64,000 nt of DNA, from assembly GCF_008728515.1 (NCBI RefSeq), contig NC_044981.1, positions 133,363,937-133,427,936 of the forward strand, written 5' to 3'. Shown one piece after another: positions 50,265 to 62,015 of this stretch. The position numbers were made by a program, and so were the translations under genes. The DNA is from Papio anubis. Lineage: Eukaryota > Chordata > Mammalia > Primates > Cercopithecidae. Numbering within the stretch: position 1 is the first letter of the stretch; each line of letters starts with the position of its first letter. The notes under the pieces are model-generated. The model saw only the letters and a program-made list of their open reading frames with translations, was not told the origin of the DNA and did no database searches.

Positions 50265-50582
50265 GGTCAGGCATGGTGGCTTATGCCTGTTATCTCAGCA
50301 CTGTGGAAGGCCGAGGCAGGCGGATCACCTGAGGTCAGGAGTCTGAGACCAGCCTGACCAACATGGTGAAACCTTGTCTCCACTAAAAATACCAAATTAG
50401 CTGGCTGTGGTGGTGCATGCCTGTAGTCCCAGCTACTCGGGAGGCTGAGGCAGAATTGCTTGACCTGGGAGGCGGAGGTTAAAGTGAGCTGAGCTCACAC
50501 CATTGCAATCCAGCCTGGGTGACAAGAGCAAAACTCTGTCTACAAAAAAAAAAAAAAAAGAAAGAAAGAAAGAAAAAAGAAA
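50265..50582 (+). mobile_element. Alu, S-like, sense, with A/GAAA tail
   Basis: gggtcaggcatggtggctta to gcaaaactctgtctac, followed by a tail of A plus gaaa repeats. It is inserted next to an L2 3' end. Confidence 0.93.
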
Positions 50583-51098
50583 ATGGAGTCAATTCCTGGG
50601 ACTTGTGTTGGTGACACTTGGCTCATTCAGCTACTCCCATCACTAATTCAGGGGAAGTAGTGATATGTCATTCACTCTTCACAGAAAACAAATGTAGGAA
50701 CAGTCCCAATGTCCCTGATTACAATGTCCCTGATTACAAGTCATATCTGATCTTCCAAGGGTCTAACATTCTTTTACACAACTGCCAATTTTAGCCCTTA
50801 GCTTTTGTATGAACTGAGTTAAAGTATAGCATGTACAGAAACACAAGAATATTTTACAACGTGGCTTGTTCGAATTAATGGATCGAGGTAATTTAAAATG
50901 CTGTGCCACTGGAAACAGGGAGAATATTTCCACACGTGTTAATTGAAGAGCTATATATATTTTTATTTCAATAAAGTAGTGACTTAGAATCTTTTGTAAA
51001 AGCTCTAATTGAGTCACTTTAGGGAGTCAATTGTCATGCAAAGATCAAAATGTGCTTCTATCATACTCAATCAGAAATGATGATCAAGAGGTTAAATA

Positions 51099-51105
51099 AA
51101 TTTTT

Positions 51106-51141
<36 letters not shown>

Positions 51142-51397
51142 AGGCAGGGTCTTGCTCTGTCGCCCAGGCTGGAATGCAGTGGCGTGATCTCGGCTCACTG
51201 CAAGTTCCGCCTCCCACTTCCCAGGTTCATGCCATTCTACTGCCTCACTACAGGCACCTGCCACCACACCCGGCTAATTTTTTTTTTTTTTTTTTTGTAT
51301 TTTCAGTAGAGATGGGATTTCACCATGTTAGCCAGGATGGTCTCAATCTCCTGACCTCGCCATCCACCTGTCTCAGCATCCCAAAGTGTTGGGATGA
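51099..51397 (-). mobile_element. Alu, Y-like, antisense, internally deleted and truncated
   Basis: A T run of about 40 bases, then gaggcagggtcttgctctgt. The form ttagccaggatggtctcaat with ctcctgacctcgccatcc suggests AluY. About 18 bases are missing before actacaggcacctgcc, and the end after aagtgttgggat is lost. A second T run of 19 lies between the arms. Confidence 0.87.
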
Positions 51398-51539
51398 GGT
51401 TAAAGAAATTTTGGAGGTGTCTTATTTTCAGATTAGATACTGATGGGTTCCAGCTTTGAACCAAGGAAAGATGGAAATTTGGAGCTCACAAATATTGATA
51501 AAAGTATAGAGTATTTGGGTTTGTTTTTATGGCACTTTA

Positions 51540-51700
51540 TTTACTGAAGAAAAATCTGTTTTGTCTTTGCTAGATACTGTTCTAGGATTTGGGGATGAAG
51601 TGAGGAAGAACACGTGTTCCTCATGGCTTGTCTGGAGGAGAGATAAAATGAATGAGTAAATTAATGTATAATATATTCTTAAAGAAAGATTAGATGAGTA
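51540..51700 (-). mobile_element. Possible L2 trace, antisense
   Basis: gctagatactgttctaggat and cctcatggcttgtctggagg fit diverged antisense L2. Confidence 0.4.
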
Positions 51701-51944
51701 CAATAAAAACAAAGAGAGGGACAGATAGAAAATGATATAGCATATAAAATACCTAATATAGAAAACTTAGAGTATTTAAGAAACAGAAGGAAAGCCTACG
51801 TATAGGGAGAATTATTCTACAAAAAGTATGGCATAAGTATAATTGCTCAATGATTCTGTTTGGATATGAAGGTTGATTATATTTCTACTTTTAACTTGTA
51901 ATCAATTATATCTTAATTTATTCCAGAGCTTTGCAAATTGAACA

Positions 51945-52089
51945 CTTTCTTTTTCTTTCTTTCTTTCTTTTTTTTGTGGTGTGTTGGTGTGGTAGATTCT
52001 TCAGGAACCTGCAAAAGTTCTCTTACTGTCTATTCTTGTTTTCTTTTCTTTCTTTCTTTTCTTTTCTTTCTTTTTTTTTTTTTTTTGAG
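51945..52089 (+). repeat. CTTT-rich pyrimidine tracts
   Basis: Two tttc-rich blocks, 51949-51976 and 52037-52089, flank a short unique stretch; the second runs into the Alu T run. Confidence 0.8.
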
Positions 52090-52287
52090 ACAGGGTCTCA
52101 CTGTCATCCAGGCTGGAGTTCAGTGGCATGATCACAGCTCACTGCAGGCTCAAACTACTGGGCTCAAACAATCCTCCCACCTCAGCCTCCAAGTAGCTGG
52201 GACCACAGGCATGCACCACTATGCCTGACTAATTTTTGCATTTTTCTATAGAGATACGGTGTCGCCATGGTGCCCAGGCTGGCCTGT
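52070..52287 (-). mobile_element. Alu, J-like, antisense, truncated
   Basis: tttgagacagggtctcactg to gtgcccaggctggcctgt, where the left arm breaks off. Confidence 0.87.
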
Positions 52288-52399
52288 GTAATCTTTATGT
52301 AGCAACTTACTCTTTACTCAATCCACACTGCCTTCTTTGGCAAGGTTATAATGGTAGATTTGGGGATAGATTGTTCAATACATATTCTTTTGCTTCACT

Positions 52400-52880
52400 G
52401 AATTATTCGTCTTCTCTCCTGCCCGTGAGGTCCCCAGTTCCCTTAGCCCTCTCTCCATTGCTGGAAATGCCCTTCCAACTCCATCACTATCTAGTAGCCT
52501 TTTATGATCTGGCTCCAAATTCCAGAGCCTTCTCTGCTACAGACTTTTACGTAGCTTTTGAAAGTTTTTCTGCTATACTGAAAACATCCTAAGATCACCT
52601 TACACTTCCAAAGCTCTGTCTGGGGTTCCTGTTGCTCTGTCTTTCTTCCAATTCCTCTCCACTTCTGCTATGATGCTGTCATATTTGTGAAACTTTTGCT
52701 GAATCTCCCAGTCAATATTATCATAGTATTACGTAGAGTGAAAGGTTAACATGTCTGAATTTTTCAGAAGATTATAAGTTCTTTGAGGCCAGGAATCATT
52801 TCTATTCAACCTCAAATACCTTGGTTACCGACAGCACCTTGATATGGTAGGTACCTGACAGACATTTAGATAAATATTAT
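52400..52880 (+). mobile_element. L2 remnant, sense
   Basis: ttgctggaaatgcccttcca, ttatgatctggctccaaatt, then ataagttctttgaggccagg as at the L2 end. Confidence 0.6.
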
Positions 52881-52959
52881 CTCAGCCTACTTTTCTAGCC
52901 TAATATCACACTATTTTCCAATACAAAACCATTTCTTCAGTTTAAGTGAACCACTCAAA

Positions 52960-53440
52960 TTCTGCAACATTTTATTTTAACCCATGACTGCAATATTTCA
53001 ATTGCTTCCTATAGCTGTCAGGATAAAAACCAATTACTTAGATTAGTCTCACAATGCGATTCTCTTAGAACTGAAGGTCTGCACTCTGCCTATCTTCTCT
53101 GTCTTTCTATCCCTTCAGTCGTTCACACGCTTCTTTCCAAGCCTGTCAAAACACTGAACTTTCCCCCAAAATGTCCTTTTCTTTCCTCCATGCCTTTGTA
53201 TATGTTTTTCCCAGCTTCTGGAATGTTCTTCTCTTTCTTCTTCTGTGGCCCAGTGCTTACCCTTTAGGATCTAGCACAAGTGTCAGGGCCTCTACAAAGA
53301 TCTTCCTAAACTCAGGGCTGACTTAGACTCCCTCCTTTGCTTACCCCTGTGACAATTATGGTACTGTATGGAGTGGTTTGCTTATGTGTACCTCCCACTA
53401 AATACAAGTTACTTGAAGTAATCAGAGATGGTGTTTTATT
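52960..53440 (+). mobile_element. L2 fragment, sense
   Basis: attgcttcctatagctgtca, ccatgcctttgtatatgttt, cttctggaatgttcttctct and gatctagcacaagtgtcag in L2 order. It is a second 3' end right after another, so either two copies or a duplication. Confidence 0.7.
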
Positions 53441-53447
53441 GTTTATA

Positions 53448-53630
53448 CCAGTGGTTCTCAACCTTGAGGCTGCATCTGAGTCACTGGAGGGATTTTTAAA
53501 ACACAGATTTCTGGGCCCCATTCTCAGAGTTTCTGAGTTGATCATTTGGGGATGGGGTCCGAGAATTCGTCTTTTTGAGAAGTTTCTAGGTCACACCGAG
53601 GCTGCTGCTCTGAGGGGCCTCATCATTGAC
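53448..53630 (+). mobile_element. MER5A-like hAT transposon
   Basis: cagtggttctcaaccttgag starts at the terminal repeat; gatttctgggccccattctc and gatggggtccgagaattcg follow. Confidence 0.8.
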
Positions 53631-53829
53631 ACAATCAATTTTGGAGTCTAGCATGTTTCCTGAATGAATTAGAGGCTTGATAAAATTTTTAAAAAGAAAA
53701 TTACATACCACCTTAAAATAAATAGAAAGTTTTTGAGTTGGTTCTTAATTATATCACCTTCATTGTGGGCACAGCCATAAGAGAGTTATTTATTTAAAAT
53801 GCAGCTTACTATTCTACCAAAGAGATTAA

Positions 53830-53990
53830 TGCGCCAGTTTTCTTCAACCTGTATAGGCATCAGATTAGCCCAGGGAGAGTGTTAGAATACAGACATGGGG
53901 CCACACCCCAGACCAGCCTACACAGACTCTCTGGCTGTGAGCCCATGAAACCTGTTGGCTTAACAAACACTCCACGTGGCTTTCAGCCGT
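53830..53990 (+). mobile_element. MER5-like fragment
   Basis: caacctgtataggcatcaga, ggggccacaccccagaccag, aaacactccacgtggctttc. Confidence 0.5.
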
Positions 53991-55394
53991 TTGGGCAGCA
54001 ACCATGGTAATTTAAGCAACCATAAATAATCTATGCCTTATTCATATTAATTCAATTAGTTTATCTATTTTATCCAGTAACTTTTAAACAAGCCTTTAGT
54101 TAAGCGTGGCACATAAAATGAAAATCCAAAAAGGACCACTTAGAATTTCAATACTGACTATACATAAGCTCCAGGCACTTGTAGGGGTGCCCAAGAATGA
54201 TGACTTCTGGTTTTAAACATCACTAAAAGAAACGAATAGCTAAAGGTACTACTGACTGTGCCATATAACTCTTCTTGAAATATTTCTCAAATACTTACTG
54301 TGCTTTCCACACAGGTAATTTTCATTTCTCAAACTGGTGCCATAAAATAGAGAGGTGCACCTTCGGGTAAGTCACACGGCCGGTGTGTCACCAAGCAGGG
54401 TGAATCGTGCTGGAGCCTGTGATAGGACAGTGGCCCAGCATCCTGCCTCACAGGAGAGAGCTTTTTCTGGAATACTGCTAGCATGTCAGTAGACTCCAAA
54501 TTAGTTAGGATTAGGTGACTCAGTTAAGAAAAAAAGTAAGCCTCTTCAATCTTCTACCAGAATGACAAGGCTGAGTCTCAGAAGAGGGACCCAGAAATAA
54601 AATATATTTTAAAAAAAAGTAATTCATCCTCTTACTACTTAATCCAAAGGAAAATAGAAATAAATAGATTTTTAAAATCCTGGTTCATTTTATTCAATCA
54701 TTACTGTCCTTCGACAAACATTCCTACATACATACTATATGCCTGGGGGTGTTGAGTTACTGTTGCAGGTGAAATTATGTGTTAGAAGACGTTTAGGTCT
54801 GCTGCTGTTTTCTGACCTGCCGGAGTCGGATACTTTGGAAACAGCAAAGGTAAATTTGTCTCTGGGGAGAAAGTTGTTGTTGTTTAAATATTAATATCAA
54901 ATACAGGTTTTTGCTGTTATATGTGCTGAATTTACTCTTAGGAAAAGTGATTATTTACTATGTTAAGATTAAGAAAGAAAATGAAAAGAAGAAGAAAATA
55001 ATAATGGAGGAATCTGTTTTAGTTCTAGTTCCATCAGCGCTCTTAAAAAGATAGAGGCTGCCCATAATTTCTTGAGTTGAGAAATAACTGTTATCTGTGT
55101 GGAAAAGGAGGAGAAAATAACCCAGACCTGATCTGTTCCTATTAGTCCCTTTTAAAGGATCATTTGCATAGAACACAGTGCACAGAAAAAGGGGAACCAA
55201 ATGTTTTCCAAGCTCTGGTCTCAATTCATTGAGCTATTTGTCACGTGCTTAGATTGAATTTGAAAGTGTAGGGGACTTCTATGATCTTTGGCAGCAAGAT
55301 CTCTGAACAAAGTTTGTGAATTAGTTTGGGAAAGCTGCAAAATAATATGATATGAATATTTGAAGATACCCCACCTACTATAGTATAATGCAGT

Positions 55395-55535
55395 CATAGT
55401 AGATTTGGGGAACTGATGCTTACAGATGTTCATTGACTTGCCCAATTTGTATGTCTAGTTAAGTGGCACAGTTGTCACTGAGACCAAGGTCACCTGACTC
55501 CCTGTAAAGAACTTCTTCCACTGTATCACAGTGTT
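55395..55535 (-). mobile_element. MIR fragment, antisense
   Basis: gacttgcccaatttgtatgt, agttaagtggcacagttgtc and caaggtcacctgactccctg. Confidence 0.6.
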
Positions 55536-55779
55536 CTTAAAGATCTTCAACAGTTTAATTTATCGAAATTTTATTTGATACTTTGAGCGATGGTAACTGG
55601 TCATTAAAAACAAAATAAAAAAAGTCATTTCTTGTTCTGTTTCTTAGAAGTTCCCTTTCAGAGTTGTCACTTTTGATCTTTGTAAATGGGCATCAAGTAG
55701 AATAGTCCAGCCATGTTCAACACTGCCCCCACAGCCCCCAACCTTCTGAGATTAAGACAAAAGTGCTCCTAAGACTCAC

Positions 55780-55990
55780 CTCCAACGCAGTCATGTTTTT
55801 CTGGTTTACTGCAAATAAGAGATTAGTTTCTCTGATTTTATTTGTGGCTTCTCTCAACAGGTCCCAAGCATCATCAACTTTGTTTTTGTAGTCTGCCAGT
55901 TTTTCTCGGAGATCCTTCTCCATTTCTTCATTTTTTCCCCGGGACTCTCCAAACAGCTTCTTCACTTTTTTCAGAAGCCCTTCTGCAGCT
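55780..55990 (-). CDS. LAMA2: LAMA2 coiled-coil exon B
   Basis: This 211-base exon encodes about 70 residues of the alpha-2 coiled coil. The acceptor is ggttgcag. The first base completes the valine split from exon A, and the exon ends on a whole codon (MTALE) before a gtgagt donor. The segment KKLFGESRG followed by EEMEKDLREKLADYKNKVDDAW is typical helical laminin sequence; NMT is a possible N-glycan site. From memory, human has E rather than K after GESRG, D rather than N in REATDK, and AN-R rather than TN-L near the end. That is about four changes in one exon and points to a non-human primate. There is no frameshift or stop. Confidence 0.94.
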
Positions 55991-56589
55991 CTGCAACCAC
56001 CCCCAACCCAATGATAGACAATGAGCTCATGTCACTGCCTTAGGGTTTATTGGTATTAAACAACGTTACAAAGAGATACTAACATGAAAAGAATGAGAAA
56101 ATAAGAAAACATGTAAAATAGATTCACTGTGTGCTAAATCAAGTTGAAAACTGGTACCTGAGACCATTTATAGTTAATTAAAATAAAAGCAAAACATATT
56201 TTTAAAAAATCCTTTTAAATTTGTAAGTAAAAAGACATTTTGAATCAGAAGGGGTCTCATGTCATTCTGGGAATCCGATTGATGAAATGAGTTTTATGAG
56301 TTTTATGATTCAGTTCACATACAAAAATCAAACAGTCCACCTGTTTCATCATACTGAGACCTGTTCTCTATTACTTTGAATGTAATGATGAATATTGGTA
56401 TGTTTGCTTAGAAACTGTGAACAGAATTCTAGGTCATTGTCATGCTAGTAGAATAGCATGATTTTAATCTATGTTTCTTTTTCTTCCAACTGACTGATCT
56501 GGAAGTTTTTCTGGGTTTAACTTACCTAGTTTTTCTAAAGTGATAATTTCCAAATCATTCAGAAACTCTAAATACTTGAAAGACAGTAA

Positions 56590-56745
56590 TTCTCAAACTA
56601 ACGTGCCTCATAATCCCCTGAAGGGCTTGTTAATACATGGTTTGCTGGTACCATCCCCAAAGTTTCTGATTCAGGAGGTCTGGGATGGGGTCTGACAACC
56701 TGTATTTTTAACAAGTTCTCTGGTGTGCTGATATTGCTGGTTTAG
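56590..56745 (+). mobile_element. MER5A-like hAT transposon
   Basis: aattctcaaactaacgtgcc, ccccaaagtttctgattcag, gggatggggtctgacaacct. Confidence 0.75.
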
Positions 56746-57215
56746 TATAAATTATTTAACTATTAATAATACTACCACTTTGAAGTTAGCTGACTATGAA
56801 TGTAGAGATGTATCTATTTTATTGAGTGTTATCACAAAAGTTCTTTAGCATGAGTAAAATCCCTATCACTTTTCCCAACCCTCATATTCCCAATTCTTAT
56901 TTGAAAGTATTAGGTGTTTATTATTTGATGACTTTTCTTTTCAGCATTTCTTAAGATGATAAAATGTATAGGTTGGCCAATACATGAATGGTAAGGTCAT
57001 TACTTTGTATATGGGTATTTTTATTAAAACAAAAATCAACTGATAGTCCAAAAGTCCCTAATGCAGGTGATTAACAAAGCAAGCTCATTAGCCTAATTAT
57101 AGAAGGGGCAACACCAGAAAAGATCATTTACTTGATTATATGTAGGCAAGAACATGCTTTTGTTTCATTTTAGAACAATGATAAAGTACAATTAAATAAG
57201 TAAATGAATAAATAA

Positions 57216-57252
57216 TGATTGATAGATAGATAGCTAGATAGACAGATAATAG
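57216..57252 (+). repeat. (GATA)n microsatellite
   Basis: gattgatagatagatagc followed by tagatagacagataatagat. Confidence 0.8.
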
Positions 57253-57386
57253 ATAACATAGCAAACATCTCCAGGTTGGAAAAACAAAGCATCTTTTATT
57301 TATACATACGATAAAAATTTAGAAAACTGTAAATTATCTGGAAATCTCAGTGTGCCAAATGAAAAAATAATAACTCATCTACTCAC

Positions 57387-57549
57387 ACCAACTCGTCTTC
57401 AGCAATTTCCTTTTGTGTCTCTAGATTTTTCCTCCTCAGTTCTTTAATCATCTGGTCAATCTCTTTCTGAAGCCCTTCCAAATTTCTCTCAAAGGCCTCG
57501 TCTCGAGTTCCTAGAGTTTCATTTAGTTTTATAGCTTTTTCATTTACAG
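57387..57549 (-). CDS. LAMA2: LAMA2 coiled-coil exon A (most 5' exon in the window)
   Basis: Internal exon of laminin alpha-2, a secreted basement-membrane chain of muscle and peripheral nerve that forms a trimer with beta and gamma chains. The minus strand reads from an acceptor ending ctgcag into AVNEKAIKLNETLG and ends EIAEDELV at a gtgagt donor. Its first two bases complete a codon begun in an unseen upstream exon and its last two start a valine codon, so it is 163 bases. It is rich in charged residues with heptad-like spacing of L, I and A, as expected of domain II/I, and carries one N-glycosylation sequon (NET). The gene assignment rests on recognition of the protein sequence and on the eight in-phase exons that follow. 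Confidence 0.93.
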
Positions 57550-58697
57550 CTGCAGGGGGTAAAACAAATTTTGTAAATTAGTAAACAAAAATGCCACATG
57601 AAAACATGGTATTCAGCATCTGCTGGGTACCACCATCTCCAAAGGAAGAGTATTTTGCCGTGAGTGTTCCTGTTGGGAAACACAGAGGCAGTTAAGACAA
57701 CAATCAGTAACAGGGAAATGTAATATATTTCTCAATATTTTATTTCTTTTGGGGGTTACAGCAATTAAAACATGGTGTTTCTAACCTCAAAAGAAAGAAA
57801 GAATTACAAATAAAGAAGTAGGTCAAAGCATATTCAGGTACGAGCTCTAAAAAAAAACGGTGACCTGTAGCATAACACTTGGAGGCTGGAAACACAAGCT
57901 CTGCACTGCTGATAAGATAGTCATAGCAGTGCTATCAGTCAGCTTAAAAATACCAAGTATGGAAATACATTCAGTGATGAGATCTCTGAAAATGAACCTG
58001 CCCTTGTATTTCCACATAGTTCTCCTGTGTTCATTTTTTAAAGGAGTGAAGAAAGAAGCACTCTGGTCTAGGCTTATAACCCTTCTAGGAGAAGGGTTAT
58101 AAATTAGGCTTCAACGACACCTTCCAGCCATAGCATCCTTCACAAGGGTCTGTGTTTATTATGCATTAAATGGAGTTTCAAACTGTGCTCCTTGGAATCG
58201 TAGGATTCTCCAGGTGCTTCAGGTTTTCTACAAATGATGTCTATTCTGCCAAGAATCTGCTTTATAGGTTGGTGTTCTGGGCAAGATTTCATTTGAAAAA
58301 AGAATTTTCTGTCAAATAAAAGTTTAAAATGGTGAATTGAAACATTTACACAGTTATATTATTAGTTTCATACTAAAGCTTCCTGGAGTGTGTTCTATAG
58401 GACATTTTTTTTAGTGAGTTTAAGAGAGATGTTTTCTCAAACTCTTTTATCAGCCGAATACTTATTTCTATAATATTACCTTTGAAAACTTCTAGAATGA
58501 GGAGGGGTCTAGGTTGGCCAAGAGGCATTTTCTACCATTCAAGGGTGTATCTGAAGATCTCCGTATGACATAGATAATCCTGAAAATTAATTTATTTTCT
58601 TGGAGAGAGTTTTGCACTGGGCAGAGCTCCTGAAACAGTTGCACACAGGCAGGACAAGCAGCGCAGGCAGAGGGCATGTGAGAAGGTGGGTCAGCAC

Positions 58698-58845
58698 AGT
58701 GGTTCTAACAGGTGGTCCCCAACAAGCAGCAGCAGCATCACCACCCTGGAGTCCATTAGACATGCAGATGCTCAGGCCCTACCACAAACCTGCGGACTCA
58801 GAAATTCTGGGGGTGAGGACCAGCAATCTGAGCTTTAACTGACAT
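58698..58845 (+). mobile_element. MER5A-like hAT transposon
   Basis: gtggttctaacaggtggtcc, gacatgcagatgctcaggcc and gaggaccagcaatctgagct. Confidence 0.82.
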
Positions 58846-59264
58846 AATTTGTACTCATTTTTTAAAATGAAGATATTAATAAATGCCACTTCTCAACCTG
58901 CTAAAGCTGTATGGTTTTTCTTTGTTAAATGTGTGTGTGTGTGTATAAATCAGCTTTCATAAGAGATATCTTTTGAAATTTGATCTAATTTAGGTTCTGG
59001 GCCTAGGCAATATAGAGGAAGTGACAAATGAGAGATAGAATCTCACTGTTTCTCTTGTGCTCTAGTCTCAAAGCTAAACTTCTACAGAGAAAAATCTGGT
59101 GGAAAAAGAATGACATCAGATAGAGAAAGGGAAAAGGCAAATATGGCTGTATCTTTTGGATGGCATACATAATTTCTTTAAATTAAAACCATTTGTAAAC
59201 AAGTAGAAGAAATCATTAAGGTACACAAAAATGGCTTTAGCAAAATGATCGTGCATTAATAAAG

Positions 59265-60357
59265 CGAGCTTTGTTACACAGATATACACGTGCCATGGTG
59301 GTTTGCTGCACCTATGAACCCGTCATCCAGGTTTTGTTTGTTTGTTTGTTTGTTTTTTGTTTTTTGTTTTTTGAAATGGAGTCTTGCCGTGTCATCCAGG
59401 CTGGGGTGCATTGGCACAATCTCCGCTCACTGTGACCTCCACCTCCCGGGTTCAAGCCATTCTACTGTCTCAGCCTCCTGAGCAGCTGGAATTACAGCGC
59501 ATGCCACCGCACCCAGCTGATTTTTGTATTTCAGTAGCGATGGGGCTTTGCCGTGTTGGCCAAACTGTCTTGAATGCCTGACCTCAGGTGATCTGCCCAC
59601 CTCGACCTCTCAAAGTGCTGGGATTACAGGAGTGAGCCATGGCACCCAGCCCATCATCTAGGTTTTAAGCCTACATTAGCTATTTGTCCTAATGCTCTCC
59701 CTTTCCTCTGCCCCCAACCCCCAAAAGGCTCCAGTGTGTGTTGTTCCCCTCCCTGTCCATGTGTTCTCACTGTTCAACTCCCACTTATGAGTGAGAACAT
59801 GTGGTGTTTGGTTTTTCGTTCCTATGTTAGTTTACTGAGGATGCTGAAGCTTTCAGCTTCATCCATATCCCTGCAAAGGACATAATATCATTCTTTTTTA
59901 TGGCTGCATAGTATTCCATGGTGTATACGTACCACATTTTCTTTACCCAGTGTATCATTGATGGGCATTTGGGTTGGTTCCATCTCTTTGCATAAATAGG
60001 GCTGCAATAAACATACATGTGCCCGTGCCTTTATAGTAGAATGATTTATATTCCTTTGGGTATATACCCAGTTATGGGGTTGCTGGGTCAAATGGTATTT
60101 CTGGTACTGGATCCTTGAGGAATCGCCACACTGTCTTCTACAATGGTTAAACTAATTTACATTCCCACCAACAGTGTAAAAGTGCTCCTATTTCTCCACA
60201 GCCTCGCCAGCATCTGTTGTTTCCTGACTTTTTAATAATTGCCATTCTGACTGGTGTCAGATGGTATCTCATTGTGGTTTTGACTTGCATTTCTCTAATG
60301 ATCAGTGACGATGAGCTTTTTTCATATGTTTGTGGCTACATAAATGTCTTCTTTTGA
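59265..60357 (-). mobile_element. L1, inverted 5' part of a twin-primed insertion
   Basis: Antisense L1 3' region from tttgttacacagatatacac through cacttatgagtgagaacatg, cagtgtatcattgatgggca and agatggtatctcattgtgg to about catacataaatgtcttctttt. An Alu interrupts it at 59352-59652. The adjoining segment is on the opposite strand. Confidence 0.85.
59352..59652 (-). mobile_element. Alu, S-like, antisense, inserted into L1
   Basis: After tttg repeats comes gaaatggagtcttgccgtgt; the end is gagccatggcacccagcc. The flanks gtcatccaggttttg and catcatctaggtttta look like the target-site duplication. Confidence 0.9.
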
Positions 60358-60498
60358 TGGGTTTATAAGTGCAGCAAACCACCATGGTACAGGTATACCT
60401 ATGTAACAAACCTGAACATTCTGCGCATGCATCCCAGAACTTAAAGTAAAAAGGAAAATAAAAACACGAGGAAAAAAAAAGAAAAACATCAAAACATG
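60358..60498 (+). mobile_element. L1 3' end and poly-A of the same insertion
   Basis: Sense L1 end gtgcagcaaaccaccatggt, ctatgtaacaaacctgaaca, atcccagaacttaaagtaaa, then A-rich tail. Confidence 0.87.
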
Positions 60499-60693
60499 TA
60501 ACATGTACTCCATACAGTTTCTATGGGACATCACTGTGCAACTCAGTCATGAGGTTGTTTTTTTGTTTTTTTGTTTTTTGTTTTTTTTTTCCGGTCGGAT
60601 ATTATCAATTGCTGTAATTACTGTTATTGAAATAGTCCCAAAAGATTGCAATGTGATTAGGACCAAAAGAACAAACATTTTAGCAAATATATT

Positions 60694-60746
60694 GGCTGCT
60701 TATGGAATAAACTGCTATTGGTTGCATGGAATAAACTGCTATTCCA
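60694..60746 (+). repeat. Short tandem duplication
   Basis: ggaataaactgctattg occurs again as ggaataaactgctattc about 34 bases later. Confidence 0.7.
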
Positions 60747-61869
60747 TGGCCAGCTTTTTGTTGCAACCCATGTTATGTAAAAAAAAAAAAATACAAGCTC
60801 CCCAAAATGGACATGGTCCTTCAGTATCTTTTTGGATTAAATGATAGCATCTTTCAAATGGGTATTTGGTATGTGTGCTACTTTATCTTCATTATGAAAA
60901 ACAAATTTTAGATATGGGTTTTGGAGAAAAATATGGCCTCATTGGGACACAAATAAATTATATATGGCCCATTAAAACTTTTCAGTTTTATTCAGATAAC
61001 ATTTATTTATCATTAGTGTTTTAAAGTTTTACAGTTATTTTCCAGATTATTTCACTGTGCTTTACTTACCCTCATTTAACATTCTTTTTGTATGGTGAAC
61101 TGTCTAGTTTAATTTTTATTTCCATTATTTTTCTACTGAAAGTTAAATTTAAAAATGCTGTCATTTTCCATTTCTCTCATAGGCATCTATCAAGTGCTAG
61201 GCAATATGATTTTCTTAGAAATCACTGCCCCCCCAGCCAAAAAAGGAAAGGAAGCATCATTTTAATAGGAGAAGTTTAATTGTTTCACATATATAAACAT
61301 ACATTTTTATGTTTATATACATATATATAGTTCCAGATCCTATGTATAAATAGAATTTGGAACTTCTCTGAGCATTCTTAGAGATGAATGTGTTTTCCAT
61401 TTCTTATTCAAAAGTATGCGCTATCACTTCAATATATTTTCTTTCCCACAGTATTGAAAATGATTGTAAAATATATATATTTGCAATTTACTTATTTATT
61501 TCCAACTTAATTCAAAGGAAGATTTAGGTAATTTTAAAAAATCCTAATATCAGATAAAATTAAAATAAAGGGAAATAGCGCTACAGGTAAAAAAAAAAAA
61601 ACTGTGTAAATTAGGAAAAGAATTAGTAGACAGAAAACCACGCCGTAACATTCCATGCAGTGCATCCTAAGTCCGCTTCTAAGCATCTTAGTAGCCTATG
61701 GGTAGCAGGGAATACAAATAGGATTCTTAAGAGGTATACAGTATCTATAAATATGAGTAAAAATTCCTCAGGAGAAGCAAAACTGTTTTCATACTAAGTC
61801 TGAAAAAAAAAAAAAGATCTTCTGATGGGTAAATTTATTAAGAATAGAAATACTCTGATCTGAGAAACA

Positions 61870-62015
61870 GGAAGGAAAGGTGTCTATCATTGATTAAGTC
61901 CTATTGTATGTCAGGAAATAAACACTAATGGGTTTACCTATGTCCACTCATTAATTCTAATAATGCATGGAAAAAACAGAGTTTATTCATGAACTAATCA
62001 GGAGTCATAGCATGG
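61870..62015 (-). mobile_element. Possible MIR, antisense
   Basis: cctattgtatgtcaggaaat and attaattctaataatgcatg fit a diverged MIR core. Confidence 0.35.

Larger units (their letters stand above)
47801..55779 (-). other. LAMA2 intron, 8.0 kb
   Basis: Intron between the exons at 55780-55990 and 47684-47800. It is packed with nested old repeats (MIR, MLT1, MER5, L2) and three Alus. The stretches 47801-48585 and 53990-55390 show nothing I can name. Confidence 0.8.
55991..57386 (-). other. LAMA2 intron, 1.4 kb
   Basis: Intron between the exons at 57387-57549 and 55780-55990. It holds a MER5 copy (56590-56745) and a GATA repeat (57216-57252). Confidence 0.85.

Noticed and set aside
960..57549. 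Assignment to another laminin alpha chain (LAMA1, LAMA4 or LAMA3/5)
   Set aside because: The segments ADADATVKNLEQ, FKAYSNIKDYIDEAEK and ELHQNLDGLKKN are those I recall from alpha-2; the other chains differ clearly in this region as I remember them.
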